Shown: positions 26,323 to 36,042, counted from the stretch's first letter. The stretch is 64,000 nt of DNA from Scrofimicrobium sp. R131 (GCF_040256745.1 NZ_CP138335.1:1984001-2048000); one strand, 5' to 3'. The notes: generated by a model not told the origin, from the letters alone. A program made the numbers and translations.

Positions 26323-27818
26323 TTGGCCCCGGCTCGGTCCTCGGCCAGTATTTCCAACGCCACCCACAGGTGTGCCCGTACCCCCGGGTCGGTCAGGTCC
26401 CGCGCCAACAGCGTTTGCAGTCGGGCGAGCCGCTGCCCCACCGAGTTGCGGTGAATCCCCAGTCGGCGGGCCATCTCTCCCGCCCCGCCGCCCGCCTGCA
26501 GGTAGGCAAGCAGCGTCTCCAGTTGGCGCGGGTCACCCAGGATCGGCCCGAGTTGACGCTCGGCGAAAGCCAGGGCGGTGTCCTCGGCCAGTAGGTGAGA
26601 GAGCGAGTTGTCTGCCACCTGCTCCCAACTGAGCACCGGGTGGGTCGGATCGGTGCCCCGCAGTGCCAGGCCTGCCCGCCGATCCCCCTCGGGCACCTGA
26701 GCCGGGGGCCCCGCGGGCCCAAACCCAACCCGGCAGCGGCCCCAGAATCCCGGGGGCAGCGTAGCGAAAAACTGGGGATCGGCCACCAGCGTGACCCGGT
26801 CCCTCTCCGGTTTCCATCCGAGGAAAACCGAGGTGAGCAGGTGCGGTTCGAGCCGGCGCTCCAACTCCACCAGGTGTCCCCCGCCGCCAACCCAAATCTG
26901 GGCCACCTGCAGTTCGGCTGGCAACTCCACCCCCACCTCGTCGGCGGCCACCTCGGCTCCGTCGGTGTCCCCCGCCAGCAGCAGTCGGACCAGGATCGCG
27001 CGGGCCTGGGATTCGCTCAGGAGCCGCTGGTGTTTGGCTTCGGCGGAAACCCCGAGCAGGGAGACGGCCAGGCTGAGGGCGGATCGCTGCCAGAGGGTGG
27101 GCGAGTCGGAATAGGTGATGGCCAGGTAGCCCTCCGTGTTGCGGCCAAGGCCCAGCGGCTGCAGGCTCAGGTAGCGCCCCCCCTCCGCCACGGTGACGGC
27201 CCCGCGACGCTGGAGGCGGGCCAGCTCAAGGGCAATTTGGTCGGCGGGAAACGAGTCGGCCTCGGAGCCAATGGGGCGGTGGCGCAGGCGCCCGGTTTGG
27301 TCCAGCAGGGCAGCGGTCCCGCGAAAGACCCCGGCCAGCGTCCGTAGAATCGCGGTCTCGCTGCCCTTGGCCGCCGCGCGGGAGAACTCCTGCTGGATCA
27401 TCAGCCCGGTCTGGTCGGTGGGACTGGAGGGCTCGCCGGGGGCGGTCAGCAACTGCGCCACCTGGCGGGAAATGCTAACGAAAGTTACTTCCTCGGCAAA
27501 GACCAGGAGGTTCATCCCCTCGCGCGCACAGGCCTCCGCCAGCGGGGCGGGAGCGTCGTCGAACGCCACCCCGGTGCCCAGGCCCAGGGCGCTCACCCCG
27601 GCTCGGCGGAGCCGGCGCACGTAATGGGTCCAGTCGGTTTGGGTCCAGCCGTGGCCGAACAGGCCGGTGGTGAGGACCAGTTCGCCGCCCTCCAGAAACT
27701 CACCCGGATCGAACAGTTCCGTGCTGGCCACCCAGGTGACCTCCAGGTCGGGGCGGGGCAGGTCCACCCGCAAAAACGGGCCGGGCAATGCGGGGATCAT
27801 TTCCTCAACGGTGAGCAT
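26319..27818 (-). CDS. PucR-family transcriptional regulator
   Basis: The 499-residue protein starts with the PucR N-terminal domain (about residues 1-120; LVLTTGLFG is characteristic), has a long middle domain, and ends with the PucR-type helix-turn-helix ([20 protein letters not shown], residues about 450-470). Members regulate purine, GABA or amino-acid catabolism. It faces away from gabT-gdhA-gabD across a 125-bp promoter region that holds two palindromes, so it is the probable regulator of that operon and of itself. The stop overlaps ppa by 4 nt. Confidence 0.9.
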   Translation of the reverse strand: MLTVEEMIPALPGPFLRVDLPRPDLEVTWVASTELFDPGEFLEGGELVLTTGLFGHGWTQTDWTHYVRRLRRAGVSALGLGTGVAFDDAPAPLAEACAREGMNLLVFAEEVTFVSISRQVAQLLTAPGEPSSPTDQTGLMIQQEFSRAAAKGSETAILRTLAGVFRGTAALLDQTGRLRHRPIGSEADSFPADQIALELARLQRRGAVTVAEGGRYLSLQPLGLGRNTEGYLAITYSDSPTLWQRSALSLAVSLLGVSAEAKHQRLLSESQARAILVRLLLAGDTDGAEVAADEVGVELPAELQVAQIWVGGGGHLVELERRLEPHLLTSVFLGWKPERDRVTLVADPQFFATLPPGFWGRCRVGFGPAGPPAQVPEGDRRAGLALRGTDPTHPVLSWEQVADNSLSHLLAEDTALAFAERQLGPILGDPRQLETLLAYLQAGGGAGEMARRLGIHRNSVGQRLARLQTLLARDLTDPGVRAHLWVALEILAEDRAGAN

Positions 27819-27820
27819 AT

Positions 27821-27833
27821 GGTCAGTATGACC
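27821..27833. promoter_or_regulatory. Palindrome at the pucR start (possible autoregulatory operator)
   Basis: GGTCA-GTA-TGACC is a perfect 5/3/5 inverted repeat 2 bp before the pucR start codon. It covers a CATACT hexamer lying 6 nt before that ATG, so binding here would block pucR transcription. The regulator is inferred from position only. Confidence 0.35.
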
Positions 27834-27842
27834 TACCTCGGC

Positions 27843-27862
27843 GCAAAAATTGTGCTTTTTGC
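27843..27862. promoter_or_regulatory. Inverted repeat in the pucR-gabT intergenic region
   Basis: GCAAAAA-TTGTGC-TTTTTGC is a perfect 7/6/7 inverted repeat about 80 bp before the gabT start. It is a plausible operator for the PucR regulator. No T-run or gene end makes it a terminator. Confidence 0.4.
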
Positions 27863-27943
27863 CTAGGTCGTTCGGATCAAACCCCAGCTAACCTCGGTGT
27901 TGTCAGCAAATATTCTGCCTGAGAGACACACAATGGAGTTGGT

Positions 27944-29275
27944 ATGGCAACTATTCCCCAAGATCGGCAACTGAAGACGGCTTTGCCGGGCCCCGCCTCG
28001 TCCGCCCTGTCGGCGCGCGCCCAGGCGGCCATTCCCCGCGCCAACAGCGCGACCATTCCCGCCTACGCGGCTGCGGCCGACCGCGGCATCATTGAAGATG
28101 TTGATGGCAACCGCCTGATCGACTTTGCCTCCGGCATTGCCGTCACCTCGGTGGGCGCCTCGGCCCCCGCGGTCGTCGCGGCCATCCAGGCTCAGGCCCA
28201 GCAGTTCACCCACACTTCCGCAATGATCACCCCGTACGAGGGTTACATCGCGGTGGCAGAAAAGCTGAACTCGCTCACCCCCGGCGACTTCCCGAAGAAG
28301 ACCTCGCTGTTCAACTCGGGCGCCGAGGCGGTTGAGAACGCGATCAAGGTAGCCCGGACCTACACCGGGCGCCAGGCGGTGGTCGCTTTCGATCACGCCT
28401 TCCACGGGCGGACCTCACTGACGATGGCGCTGACCGCCAAAGCGGTGCCCTACAAGCTCGGGTTTGGCCCCTTCTCTCCCGAGGTGTACCGGATGCCGGC
28501 GTCCTACCCGTACCGCGACGGGCTCTCGGGGGCCGAGGCGGCCGCCCGCTCGATCCAGGCGATGGAGAAGCAGATTGGGGCCAGCCAGATTGCCGCGGTC
28601 ATCATCGAGCCGGTTCAGGGTGAGGGTGGTTTCATCGTTCCCGCGCCCGGCTTCCTGCCGGCCCTGCAGCAGTGGTGCAACGACAACGGCGTGGTCTTCA
28701 TTGCCGACGAAATTCAGTCCGGCATTGCCCGCACCGGCACCTGGTTTGCCTGTGAGGACGAGGGCGTGGTCCCCGACCTGGTCACCATCGCCAAGGGAGT
28801 GGCCGGGGGGATGCCGCTGTCGGCCGTCACCGGTCGGGCCGAAATGATGGACGCCCCCGGACCGGGCGCCCTCGGCGGAACCTACGGGGGGAACCCGATC
28901 GCCTGCGCGGCGGCGCTCGCCACCCTGGAAATGATTGAGCAGGAACACCTGCTGGAGCGGGCCCGCCAGATCGAGACTCTGGTCGTCGATCAGCTGTCCG
29001 GCATGCAGGCCCAGGACAACCGGATCGGGCAGATCCGGGGACGCGGAGCGATGATCGCCCTGGAGCTGGTCCAACCCGGCACCACCGAACCCAATCCCGA
29101 ACTCACCGCCCAGGTCGCCTCGCGCTGTCGCGAGCAGGGGCTGATCCTGCTGACCTGCGGCACCTACGGCAACGTCATCCGGCTGCTGCCGGCACTCACC
29201 ATCAGCGACCAACTGCTGACCGAAGGCATTTCGATCATCGAAGCGGCCCTGAACGAGACGAAGGAAACCAACTGA
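27944..29275 (+). CDS. gabT: 4-aminobutyrate aminotransferase GabT
   Basis: GabT moves the amino group of GABA to 2-oxoglutarate, giving succinate semialdehyde and glutamate. The 443-residue class III (fold type I) aminotransferase has LFNSGAEAVENAIK, the FHGRT segment, IIEPVQGEGGF, ADEIQSG with the PLP-binding Asp, and the Schiff-base lysine K284 in TIAKGVAGGMPLS. A GGAG ribosome binding site precedes the ATG. It leads an operon with glutamate dehydrogenase (2-nt gap) and gabD, which fits GABA degradation. Confidence 0.93.
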   Translation: MATIPQDRQLKTALPGPASSALSARAQAAIPRANSATIPAYAAAADRGIIEDVDGNRLIDFASGIAVTSVGASAPAVVAAIQAQAQQFTHTSAMITPYEGYIAVAEKLNSLTPGDFPKKTSLFNSGAEAVENAIKVARTYTGRQAVVAFDHAFHGRTSLTMALTAKAVPYKLGFGPFSPEVYRMPASYPYRDGLSGAEAAARSIQAMEKQIGASQIAAVIIEPVQGEGGFIVPAPGFLPALQQWCNDNGVVFIADEIQSGIARTGTWFACEDEGVVPDLVTIAKGVAGGMPLSAVTGRAEMMDAPGPGALGGTYGGNPIACAAALATLEMIEQEHLLERARQIETLVVDQLSGMQAQDNRIGQIRGRGAMIALELVQPGTTEPNPELTAQVASRCREQGLILLTCGTYGNVIRLLPALTISDQLLTEGISIIEAALNETKETN

Positions 29276-29277
29276 AA

Positions 29278-30537
29278 ATGTCACCCAAACCTGAACACCA
29301 CAATCCGTTGGAGGATGCCCGGGCCCAGCTGGCCGAGGCTGTGTCCTTCCTCGGACTGGATGAGGGCATGTACCAGATGCTGGCCATTCCGCGGCGCGAA
29401 GCCACTGTGGCCATTCCGCTACGCCGCGATGACGGCTCCAAAGAGGTGCTGATCGGGCACCGCGTGCAGCACAACATTTCCCGCGGCCCGGCCAAAGGCG
29501 GCCTGCGCTTCAGCCCGAACGTCGACATCGACGAGGTGCGCGCGCTGGCCATGTGGATGACCTGGAAGTGTGCGCTGCTGGACCTGCCGTTCGGCGGCGC
29601 CAAGGGCGGCGTCCAGGTGGATCCGCGCAACTACTCCGAGGGCGAGCTGGAGCGGATTACTCGCCGCTACACCTCCGAGCTGATGTCGTTCATCGGCCCG
29701 GAAAAGGACATTCCCGCCCCCGACATGGGCACCGGCGAGAAGAACATGGCCTGGATCATGGACACCTACTCGGTCGCCAAGGGTTACACCGAGCTCGGCG
29801 TCGTCACCGGCAAGCCGATTGAGGCCGGCGGGTCGCGCGGCCGGGCGGCGGCCACCTCCCGCGGGGTCGTCTTCTGCGCCCTGTCCGCGATGGAATCCCT
29901 CAAGATGGAGCCCAGCAAGACGACGGCCGTCGTCCAGGGCTTCGGCAAGGTCGGCCGCGGGGCGGCGCGCTTCCTGTGGGAGGCCGGGGTCAAAGTGGTG
30001 GCGGTCGCCGACATCTACGGCGCGGTCTACCACCCGAAGGGCTTGGACGTGCCGGCCCTGGAAGAGCACGTGGACCAGACCGGCCGCGTGACCAGCTTTG
30101 CCGGGGCGGAGGAAATCCCCGCCGACTCCATCTGGGGGCTCGACGTGGACCTGCTGGTTCCCGCTGCCGTCGAAGGGGTGCTGACCGAAGAGAACGCCTC
30201 CCAGGTCCAGGCCCGCCTGATCGTGGAGGGTGCCAACGGCCCCACCACCCCGCAGGCAGACGCCATCTTCAACGACAAGGGAATCCTGGTTGTGCCCGAC
30301 ATTCTGGCCAACGCCGGCGGCGTGGTCGTCTCCTACTTCGAGTGGGTCCAGGGCAACCAGAGCTACTGGTGGAGCGAGGAAGAAGTCAACAATCGCCTCG
30401 AACAGCGGATGAAGCTAGCCTGGCGGGAAGTGGGCAAGTTTGCCCGCGACAAGCAGCTGCCGCTGCGGACCGCGGCCACCACCATGGCGGTCGAGCGGGT
30501 GGCGCAAGCCCACCTGCTGCGCGGCCTCTACCCGTAA
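29278..30537 (+). CDS. gdhA: Glutamate dehydrogenase
   Basis: The enzyme interconverts glutamate and 2-oxoglutarate plus ammonia. At 419 residues it is the NAD-type hexameric GDH. Visible motifs: RGPAKGGLRF with the substrate lysine, LPFGGAKGG with the catalytic lysine K109, DIPAPDMGTGEKNMAW, and the Rossmann motif VQGFGKVGRGAA. Placed between gabT and gabD with a 2-nt gap, it can recycle the glutamate made by GabT back to 2-oxoglutarate and release ammonia. Confidence 0.94.
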   Translation: MSPKPEHHNPLEDARAQLAEAVSFLGLDEGMYQMLAIPRREATVAIPLRRDDGSKEVLIGHRVQHNISRGPAKGGLRFSPNVDIDEVRALAMWMTWKCALLDLPFGGAKGGVQVDPRNYSEGELERITRRYTSELMSFIGPEKDIPAPDMGTGEKNMAWIMDTYSVAKGYTELGVVTGKPIEAGGSRGRAAATSRGVVFCALSAMESLKMEPSKTTAVVQGFGKVGRGAARFLWEAGVKVVAVADIYGAVYHPKGLDVPALEEHVDQTGRVTSFAGAEEIPADSIWGLDVDLLVPAAVEGVLTEENASQVQARLIVEGANGPTTPQADAIFNDKGILVVPDILANAGGVVVSYFEWVQGNQSYWWSEEEVNNRLEQRMKLAWREVGKFARDKQLPLRTAATTMAVERVAQAHLLRGLYP

Positions 30538-30564
30538 ATCGACTGGGCCAGAGTGAAAGAAGAG

Positions 30565-32046
30565 ATGATGACCGAAACAAGAATCGTCAACTCGCCGATC
30601 CTGCAGGAGTACCTGCGCCAGATCGCACCCGACCGAGGGGTCTTTATTGGCGGCGAGTTCCGCGCCGCCGAGAAGACCTTCGCGGTCACCGATCCGGCCA
30701 CCGGGGATGTGGTCGGGCAGATCGCGGACGGCTCCAGCGCCGACGCGCAGGCGGCGGTCGAGGCAGCCGAACAGGCCCTGGTGGCCTGGCGCCAAACCTC
30801 ACCCCGCGAGCGCTCAGTAATCTTGCGTCGAGCCTTCGACCTGATGCTGGAAGAGGAAGAGCAGCTCACCCTGCTGATTAGCGCCGAGCACGGGAAGGCG
30901 CTGACCGATGCCCGCGCCGAAGTGCGCTACGCGGCCGAATTCTTCCGCTGGTTCTCCGAGGAGGCCGTCCGGATCGAGGGGACGTACGTGCCCGCGCCCG
31001 GCGGCGGGGCCCGGACGATCGTGACTCACCGTCCGATCGGCGTCGTTGCCCTGATCACGCCGTGGAACTTCCCGGCTGCGATGGCGACGCGGAAACTGGC
31101 CCCGGCCCTGGCTGCCGGGTGCACCGCGCTGCTGCGTCCCGCCTCGTTCACCCCGCTGACGTCGCTGGCGGTGATGCACATCCTGGTGCGCGCCGGAGTG
31201 CCGGCCGGGGTGGTCAACATGGTGCCGTCCTCCCACGCCAGCGAGATCTCTGACATCTGGCTGGCGGCCGAGCCGGTGCGGGCCGTGTCCTTCACCGGTT
31301 CAACCCGGGTCGGGCAGATCCTGATGGCCGAGGCGGCCAAGCGGATCCTGGTGTCCTCCATGGAGCTGGGTGGGAACGCCCCGTTTGTGGTGGCCCCGGA
31401 CGCCGACCTGGACGCCGCGGTGGAGGGAGCCCTGGTGGCGAAGCTGCGCGGCGGCGGGCAGGCCTGCACGGCCGCCAACCGGCTCTACGTCCACGCGGAC
31501 GTAGCCGAGGAGTTCACCCGCCGCTACGTGGCCCGGATCAGCGCGATGCCGGTGGGACCGGCCATTGACCCGCACACGCAGATCGGCCCGGTGATTTCGG
31601 AGGCGGCTGCCGCCGAAATGCACGGCTACGTGGACGGAGCCCTGGCGGAGGGGGCGCGGATGGCACTGCAGCTGGAGGTTCCCTGCGGCGGCTCGTTCTT
31701 CCCGCCGACGGTGCTGACCGACGTGCCGCTGGACGCGACCATCTTGCAGACCGAGGTGTTTGGGCCGATCTCGCCCATCGCCACCTGGACGGACGAGGAG
31801 GAGCTGCTGGCCGCGGTCAACGGCACCGAGTTCGGCTTGGCCTCCTACGTGTTTAGCCAGGATCTGCAGTGGGCGATGAAGTTTGCCGAGTCGATGGAGG
31901 TGGGCATGGTTGGGATCAACCGGGGCCTGATCTCCGACCCGGCCGCCCCCTTTGGGGGAGTCAAGCAGTCAGGGATTGGACGCGAGGGTGGGCACGAAGG
32001 GGTCCACGAGTTCCTTGAAACCCAGTACCTGTCCGTGAACTGGTAA
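30565..32046 (+). CDS. gabD: NAD(P)-dependent succinate-semialdehyde dehydrogenase GabD
   Basis: It oxidises succinate semialdehyde to succinate, completing GABA catabolism. The aldehyde dehydrogenase motifs are LITPWNFP, MELGGNAP (general base Glu) and the catalytic cysteine in GGGQACTAANR. One oddity: the usual cofactor-contacting KPxxxTP motif reads RPASFTP here, so lysine is replaced by arginine. Start choice is ambiguous: ATG at 30565 or 30568 directly after GAAGAG, or GTG at 30553. It is third in the gabT operon and is followed by two hairpins. Confidence 0.88.
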   Translation: MMTETRIVNSPILQEYLRQIAPDRGVFIGGEFRAAEKTFAVTDPATGDVVGQIADGSSADAQAAVEAAEQALVAWRQTSPRERSVILRRAFDLMLEEEEQLTLLISAEHGKALTDARAEVRYAAEFFRWFSEEAVRIEGTYVPAPGGGARTIVTHRPIGVVALITPWNFPAAMATRKLAPALAAGCTALLRPASFTPLTSLAVMHILVRAGVPAGVVNMVPSSHASEISDIWLAAEPVRAVSFTGSTRVGQILMAEAAKRILVSSMELGGNAPFVVAPDADLDAAVEGALVAKLRGGGQACTAANRLYVHADVAEEFTRRYVARISAMPVGPAIDPHTQIGPVISEAAAAEMHGYVDGALAEGARMALQLEVPCGGSFFPPTVLTDVPLDATILQTEVFGPISPIATWTDEEELLAAVNGTEFGLASYVFSQDLQWAMKFAESMEVGMVGINRGLISDPAAPFGGVKQSGIGREGGHEGVHEFLETQYLSVNW

Positions 32047-32063
32047 GTGCACCAGAAATAGAG

Positions 32064-32096
32064 TGGCCCGGGGCCCCCGATCGGGGCTCCGGGCCA
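32064..32096. terminator. Hairpin after gabD
   Basis: A GC-rich inverted repeat (TGGCCCGGGGCCCC paired with GGGGCTCCGGGCCA, one mismatch) lies 17 nt after the gabD stop. It is the first of two hairpins between the convergent gabD and aminotransferase genes. There is no clear T-run. Confidence 0.55.
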
Positions 32097-32112
32097 TTCG
32101 CTTGGGACGGGT

Positions 32113-32140
32113 AATGCCCGGGTGTTTCCACCCGGGCATT
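32113..32140. terminator. Hairpin between gabD and the convergent aminotransferase gene
   Basis: AATGCCCGGGTG-TTTC-CACCCGGGCATT is a perfect 12-bp stem with a 4-nt loop, 12 nt after the aminotransferase stop on the minus strand. It probably serves that gene, while the preceding hairpin serves gabD. Confidence 0.6.
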
Positions 32141-32151
32141 CCGTCTAGCTA

Positions 32152-33525
32152 CTACTTGCGGGTGATGGCCTCGGCCAGCTCCTCGAAGCAGTCGACGTAG
32201 GCGTCAATTGCCTCGTCGGTGTGGGTGACCGAGAGAGTCCACTCTTCTTCGCGACCCGGGGTCATGAAGATCCCGCGGTTCATGTTGAAGAGCCAGGCCA
32301 GGGTGGCCAGTTCGGCCGACTGGTTGGCCTTGAAGGATTCGTAGTCCGTGACCTTGACCGGCGAGAACGTGACGCAGCCCTTGGCACCCACGCCGACGGC
32401 GTAGCCGGGCAGGTCGTACTTGTCGATCACGGCCTGGCAGCCGTTGACGATCCGGTCGTTCAGGTGGTTGATGTGCTGGTAGGCCTCGGGGGTGAGGACA
32501 TCCTGCAGGTTGGCTCGGGCCGCAGCCATCACCAGCGGGTTCCCGTTGTAGGTCCCCACCTGGTAGACGGTGCCGTCCTCGACCACGCTCATGACCTCTT
32601 CGGTGCCGCCGATGGCTCCGGTCGGGAAGCCCCCGCCCAGCGCCTTGGCCAACGTGACCAGGTCGGGCTGGACGCCGTACAGGTCGGTCGCTCCGCCCGG
32701 GGCGATGCACAGGCCGGTCTTCACCTCGTCAAAGATGAGGACAATGCCGTGCTTCTTGGTGATCGCGCGCACCGCCTCAAGGTAACCCGGCTCCGGCAGA
32801 ACCACGCCCAGGTTCATCATGGCGGGTTCCATGATCACGCAGGCGGGCTTGCGCCCCTCCGCGGTCAGACGCTCGATCCGACGTTCCATCGCACCGGCGT
32901 CGTTGAACGGAACCGGGATGGTCATGTCCACTGTGGCCTGGGGGATGCCGCCGCCGTAGGCGAGCGAAGCCAGGTTCTCCCGGTCGCCAATCTTGTCGTA
33001 CTCCACCCCGATCGAGACCATCACCGTGTCGTGGTGACCGTGATAGGAACCGAAGATCTTCATCACGGTGTCCCGGCCGGTGTAGGCACGGGCAATGCGG
33101 ATCGCATCCATGGTCGACTCGGACCCGGAGTTGGTGTAGCGCCACTTGGGAAGTCCCCAGCGGGCCGCCAACTCATTGCCAACCACCACAGCATCTTCGG
33201 TGGGGGCGGCAAAGTGGGTGCCCAGGACGTAGCGGTCAGAGACGGCCTTGCCGATGATCGGGTTCGCATGGCCCTGCAGCATGGAGCCAAATCCGTTGTG
33301 GAAATCCCACATTTCGTTCCCGTCGACATCCCAGACCTTGGGGCCTTCGCCGCGGGAGAGGTAGATCGGCCAGGGATCGCGCAGCTGGTAGGACGAGGCA
33401 ACCCCGCCGGCCAGGTGAATGCTGGCCTCCTTGTACATCTCTTTCGAGCCGCGAGTATGTTCGTTCAGCCGTGCGCCTTCAATCTCGGTTAGCTCGGCAA
33501 CTAGATCCATATCGATGTTCTTCAT
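32152..33525 (-). CDS. Class III aminotransferase, glutamate-1-semialdehyde aminomutase-like
   Basis: A 457-residue PLP enzyme of fold type I with RYTNSGSESTMDAIR, YHGHHD, FDEVKTG and the PLP lysine K294 in TLAKALGGGFPTGAIGG. These features are closest to the HemL/GSAM branch, but the context is catabolic and no haem gene is nearby. It lies downstream of an APC permease, a universal stress protein and an aminobutyraldehyde-type dehydrogenase, so it may transaminate the imported amine, for example putrescine to 4-aminobutanal. That substrate is inference. Confidence 0.75.
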   Translation of the reverse strand: MKNIDMDLVAELTEIEGARLNEHTRGSKEMYKEASIHLAGGVASSYQLRDPWPIYLSRGEGPKVWDVDGNEMWDFHNGFGSMLQGHANPIIGKAVSDRYVLGTHFAAPTEDAVVVGNELAARWGLPKWRYTNSGSESTMDAIRIARAYTGRDTVMKIFGSYHGHHDTVMVSIGVEYDKIGDRENLASLAYGGGIPQATVDMTIPVPFNDAGAMERRIERLTAEGRKPACVIMEPAMMNLGVVLPEPGYLEAVRAITKKHGIVLIFDEVKTGLCIAPGGATDLYGVQPDLVTLAKALGGGFPTGAIGGTEEVMSVVEDGTVYQVGTYNGNPLVMAAARANLQDVLTPEAYQHINHLNDRIVNGCQAVIDKYDLPGYAVGVGAKGCVTFSPVKVTDYESFKANQSAELATLAWLFNMNRGIFMTPGREEEWTLSVTHTDEAIDAYVDCFEELAEAITRK

Positions 33526-33625
33526 CGTTACTCATTTCCTTGAATGGGCCGGCCTGGCGTCCGTTATTGATTTTTTCGAGTAGGTCGTCTCCGTCGGCCT
33601 GGCACGAAGACGTTGCTGGATTTAG

Positions 33626-35179
33626 CTAGGCATCAAGGTTCAAGACTGGGACCGCTTCCTCATCGAGATTGGCCTCAGACTTGCTGATGGTGGCACCGCG
33701 GAAGAAATCCGGGTTCCGGAAGTAACTGATAATCATGATTACCACACCGGACAGGATGAGAACCAGTGTCAAGACAAAGACCAGTCCCAGCCCGAACAGT
33801 TGCGATCCCGACCCGTAGTCGGGGTCGATCGACTCGCGCAGGGTCATCACCAGCAGAATCAGCAGGGTCAGGCCCCCAATCCCGGGTGCGGCAAGTTTGA
33901 AGAAGAAGTCGCGCACCGAGTTGAACCACTGGCGCCGGAAGTACCACACGGCCGCAAACGCGGTCAGACCGTAGTAGAAACAGATCATGGCACCAAGCGT
34001 TTCGACGGTATCCCACAGCACCTTCTCGGACACGACCCGCATGAACGCGTAGAAGATGGATGCGCCCAAAGCCGACACCAAGGTGGCGTAGCTGGGGGTG
34101 TAGAACCGCGGCGAAATGGTGGCGAACTTCTTCGGTAGCGCCCCATAGTGTCCCATGGCCAGCAGGGTGCGGGCCGGAGAGACGAAGGTCGACTGCAGCG
34201 AGGCGGCCGAGGAGCTGAGGATGGCCAGCGACATCAGCATCGCGAGCGGACCGAGCACCGGACCGGACAGGGCGAAGAAGACATTCTCTTGAATGTCCGG
34301 GTTCCCTAACCCGATCCCCGTATCACCCAGGCCGGCAAACGCCATCGAGCCGACGGTGACGAACAGGTAGATGGACACGATGACCACCACGGTGGTGATC
34401 GCGGCCCGTCCCGGGGTGCGTCCCGAGTCGGTGGTCTCTTCGTTCATTGTCAGCGTCACGTCCCAGCCCCAGTAGACAAAGAGGGAGAGCGAGACCCCGG
34501 CGGTAAACGCCGCGAACGAGGAGGTGGCCAGCGGGTTGAACCAGTCGAGCTGAACCGGAGTGGCGTGAACGGCCGTCCCGTTGTAGGCCCGAACCAGCGC
34601 CGTCGCACCGAAGCCAAGGAAGACGATCAACTGGAATCCAACCAGCCAGTACTGGATCCGCTGAGTGGTCTGCATGTCGCGGTAGGACACGGTGGTGGCA
34701 ATCGCCATGAAGATCAGGCAGGTCACCACGTTGACCAGGGTGTTGCGGGACAGGTCGGCAATCGCCGGGTTGTTGAACAGCTGCGAGAGCAGCAGGTAGA
34801 AGAACTCCACCGCGATCCCAGCCAGGTTGGACAGCACCACGACGGTGGCCACCACCAGCCCCCAGCCGCTCATCCACCCGATCCACGGGCCGAAGGCGCG
34901 CGTCCCCCAGGTGAACGAGGTGCCCGAGTCGGGCATAGCCTTGTTCAGCTCCCGGTAGCCAAAAGCCACCAGCAGCATGGGAATGAAACCTACCAGGAAG
35001 ATGGCGGGAACCTGTGCCCCCACCTGCGAGACCGTCGGGCCAAGGGCCCCGGTCAGGGTGTAGGCGGGCGCGATGCAGGAGATGCCGATGACGACGGCTC
35101 CGAGCAACCCAACAGACCCGGCGGACAAGCCCTTCTTTGACAGCTTGCCCCCGGTTTTACCTTTCGTGTTGACGCTCAT
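33626..35179 (-). CDS. APC-family amino acid/amine permease
   Basis: This 517-residue polytopic protein has about twelve to fourteen hydrophobic segments and the APC-superfamily first-helix pattern GISCIAPAYTLTG plus PDSGTSFTWGTRAFGPWIG. Such permeases take up amino acids, GABA or polyamines. The ATG at 35179 overlaps the stop of the universal stress protein gene as ATGA, so the two are translated together. The neighbouring dehydrogenase and aminotransferase point to GABA or putrescine as the substrate. Confidence 0.88.
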   Translation of the reverse strand: MSVNTKGKTGGKLSKKGLSAGSVGLLGAVVIGISCIAPAYTLTGALGPTVSQVGAQVPAIFLVGFIPMLLVAFGYRELNKAMPDSGTSFTWGTRAFGPWIGWMSGWGLVVATVVVLSNLAGIAVEFFYLLLSQLFNNPAIADLSRNTLVNVVTCLIFMAIATTVSYRDMQTTQRIQYWLVGFQLIVFLGFGATALVRAYNGTAVHATPVQLDWFNPLATSSFAAFTAGVSLSLFVYWGWDVTLTMNEETTDSGRTPGRAAITTVVVIVSIYLFVTVGSMAFAGLGDTGIGLGNPDIQENVFFALSGPVLGPLAMLMSLAILSSSAASLQSTFVSPARTLLAMGHYGALPKKFATISPRFYTPSYATLVSALGASIFYAFMRVVSEKVLWDTVETLGAMICFYYGLTAFAAVWYFRRQWFNSVRDFFFKLAAPGIGGLTLLILLVMTLRESIDPDYGSGSQLFGLGLVFVLTLVLILSGVVIMIISYFRNPDFFRGATISKSEANLDEEAVPVLNLDA

Positions 35180-36042
35180 GACGCCTCCCCTTCCCATCCG
35201 GCTGGGACGACGACCAGCGGCACCGGCAGGACCCGCAGGATGCGGTTAGCGGTTGAGCCCAAGAACAGTCGTCCCTTTTGCGCGAGGCGACCTGAGCCCA
35301 TCAGCGCGATCTCCTGCTTCTTCCATTTGATGGTGGCCACGGCCTCCTCGATGTTGTCGCCCTGTGCCACCTCGGACAGTGGGATGGCTCCGCTGTTGAG
35401 GGAGACCGACTTCGCCGCTTCGGCGATCCGTTCGCCGCGCTGCTCAGCTTCCTCACCGGTGCGACGCACCCGCGAGGCCGTTGAGATGGAGACCAGTCGC
35501 AGTCCGGCCGAGGAGGCGTTGGCATACTCTGCCGCCGCCTTCAGCACAACCTGCCCCCGCTCGCCGGTGTCGCCGACGATGGCGCTCACCCGGCCCAGCT
35601 TGGTGTAGGGGTGGTTGCGGAACCCGCGCGGGGCCAACGCCACCGGAACCGGCGACGAGTGCAGCATGGTGTTGCCAACTGCCCCGAGGGAAACCTGCCC
35701 GAACGCGCCGTGGCGTCCACCCCCGATTACCAGCAGCGTGGAGCCAAACTCCTCAACCGCAGCCAGTAGACCCTCGGGATAGGACATGGCGTAACGCAGG
35801 TTCTTGGTCGGGACAACCGAGCCATCTGTTTCACCGATCACCTCGTCCATCCAGCGATCAATCTGCGCGGCCACTTCCCGATCGAAGGCTGTCTTCGTCG
35901 TTGTGAGCGCCACGCTTTCTTCTCCGCCCCGCACGATGGTGACGAGGTCAAGTGGACAGTTCAGTGCTTTTGCTAGCGAATAACCTAATGCGAAGGCATC
36001 TCGCCCTCCTAGTGAGTATGAAAATGCAGCCAATACGCGCAT
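35176..36042 (-). CDS. Tandem universal stress protein (UspA x2)
   Basis: The 288-residue protein has two UspA domains (about residues 1-140 and 150-285). The first keeps the ATP-binding signature GGGRHGAFGQVSLGAVGN with HSSPVPV; the second has GSGRLAQKGRLFLGSTANR with LPVPLVVVP. AGGTGA precedes the ATG by 4 nt. It is coupled by a 4-nt overlap to the permease gene, which suggests it may gate or tune the transporter in response to nucleotide levels, though no direct evidence exists. Confidence 0.88.
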   Translation of the reverse strand: MRVLAAFSYSLGGRDAFALGYSLAKALNCPLDLVTIVRGGEESVALTTTKTAFDREVAAQIDRWMDEVIGETDGSVVPTKNLRYAMSYPEGLLAAVEEFGSTLLVIGGGRHGAFGQVSLGAVGNTMLHSSPVPVALAPRGFRNHPYTKLGRVSAIVGDTGERGQVVLKAAAEYANASSAGLRLVSISTASRVRRTGEEAEQRGERIAEAAKSVSLNSGAIPLSEVAQGDNIEEAVATIKWKKQEIALMGSGRLAQKGRLFLGSTANRILRVLPVPLVVVPAGWEGEAS

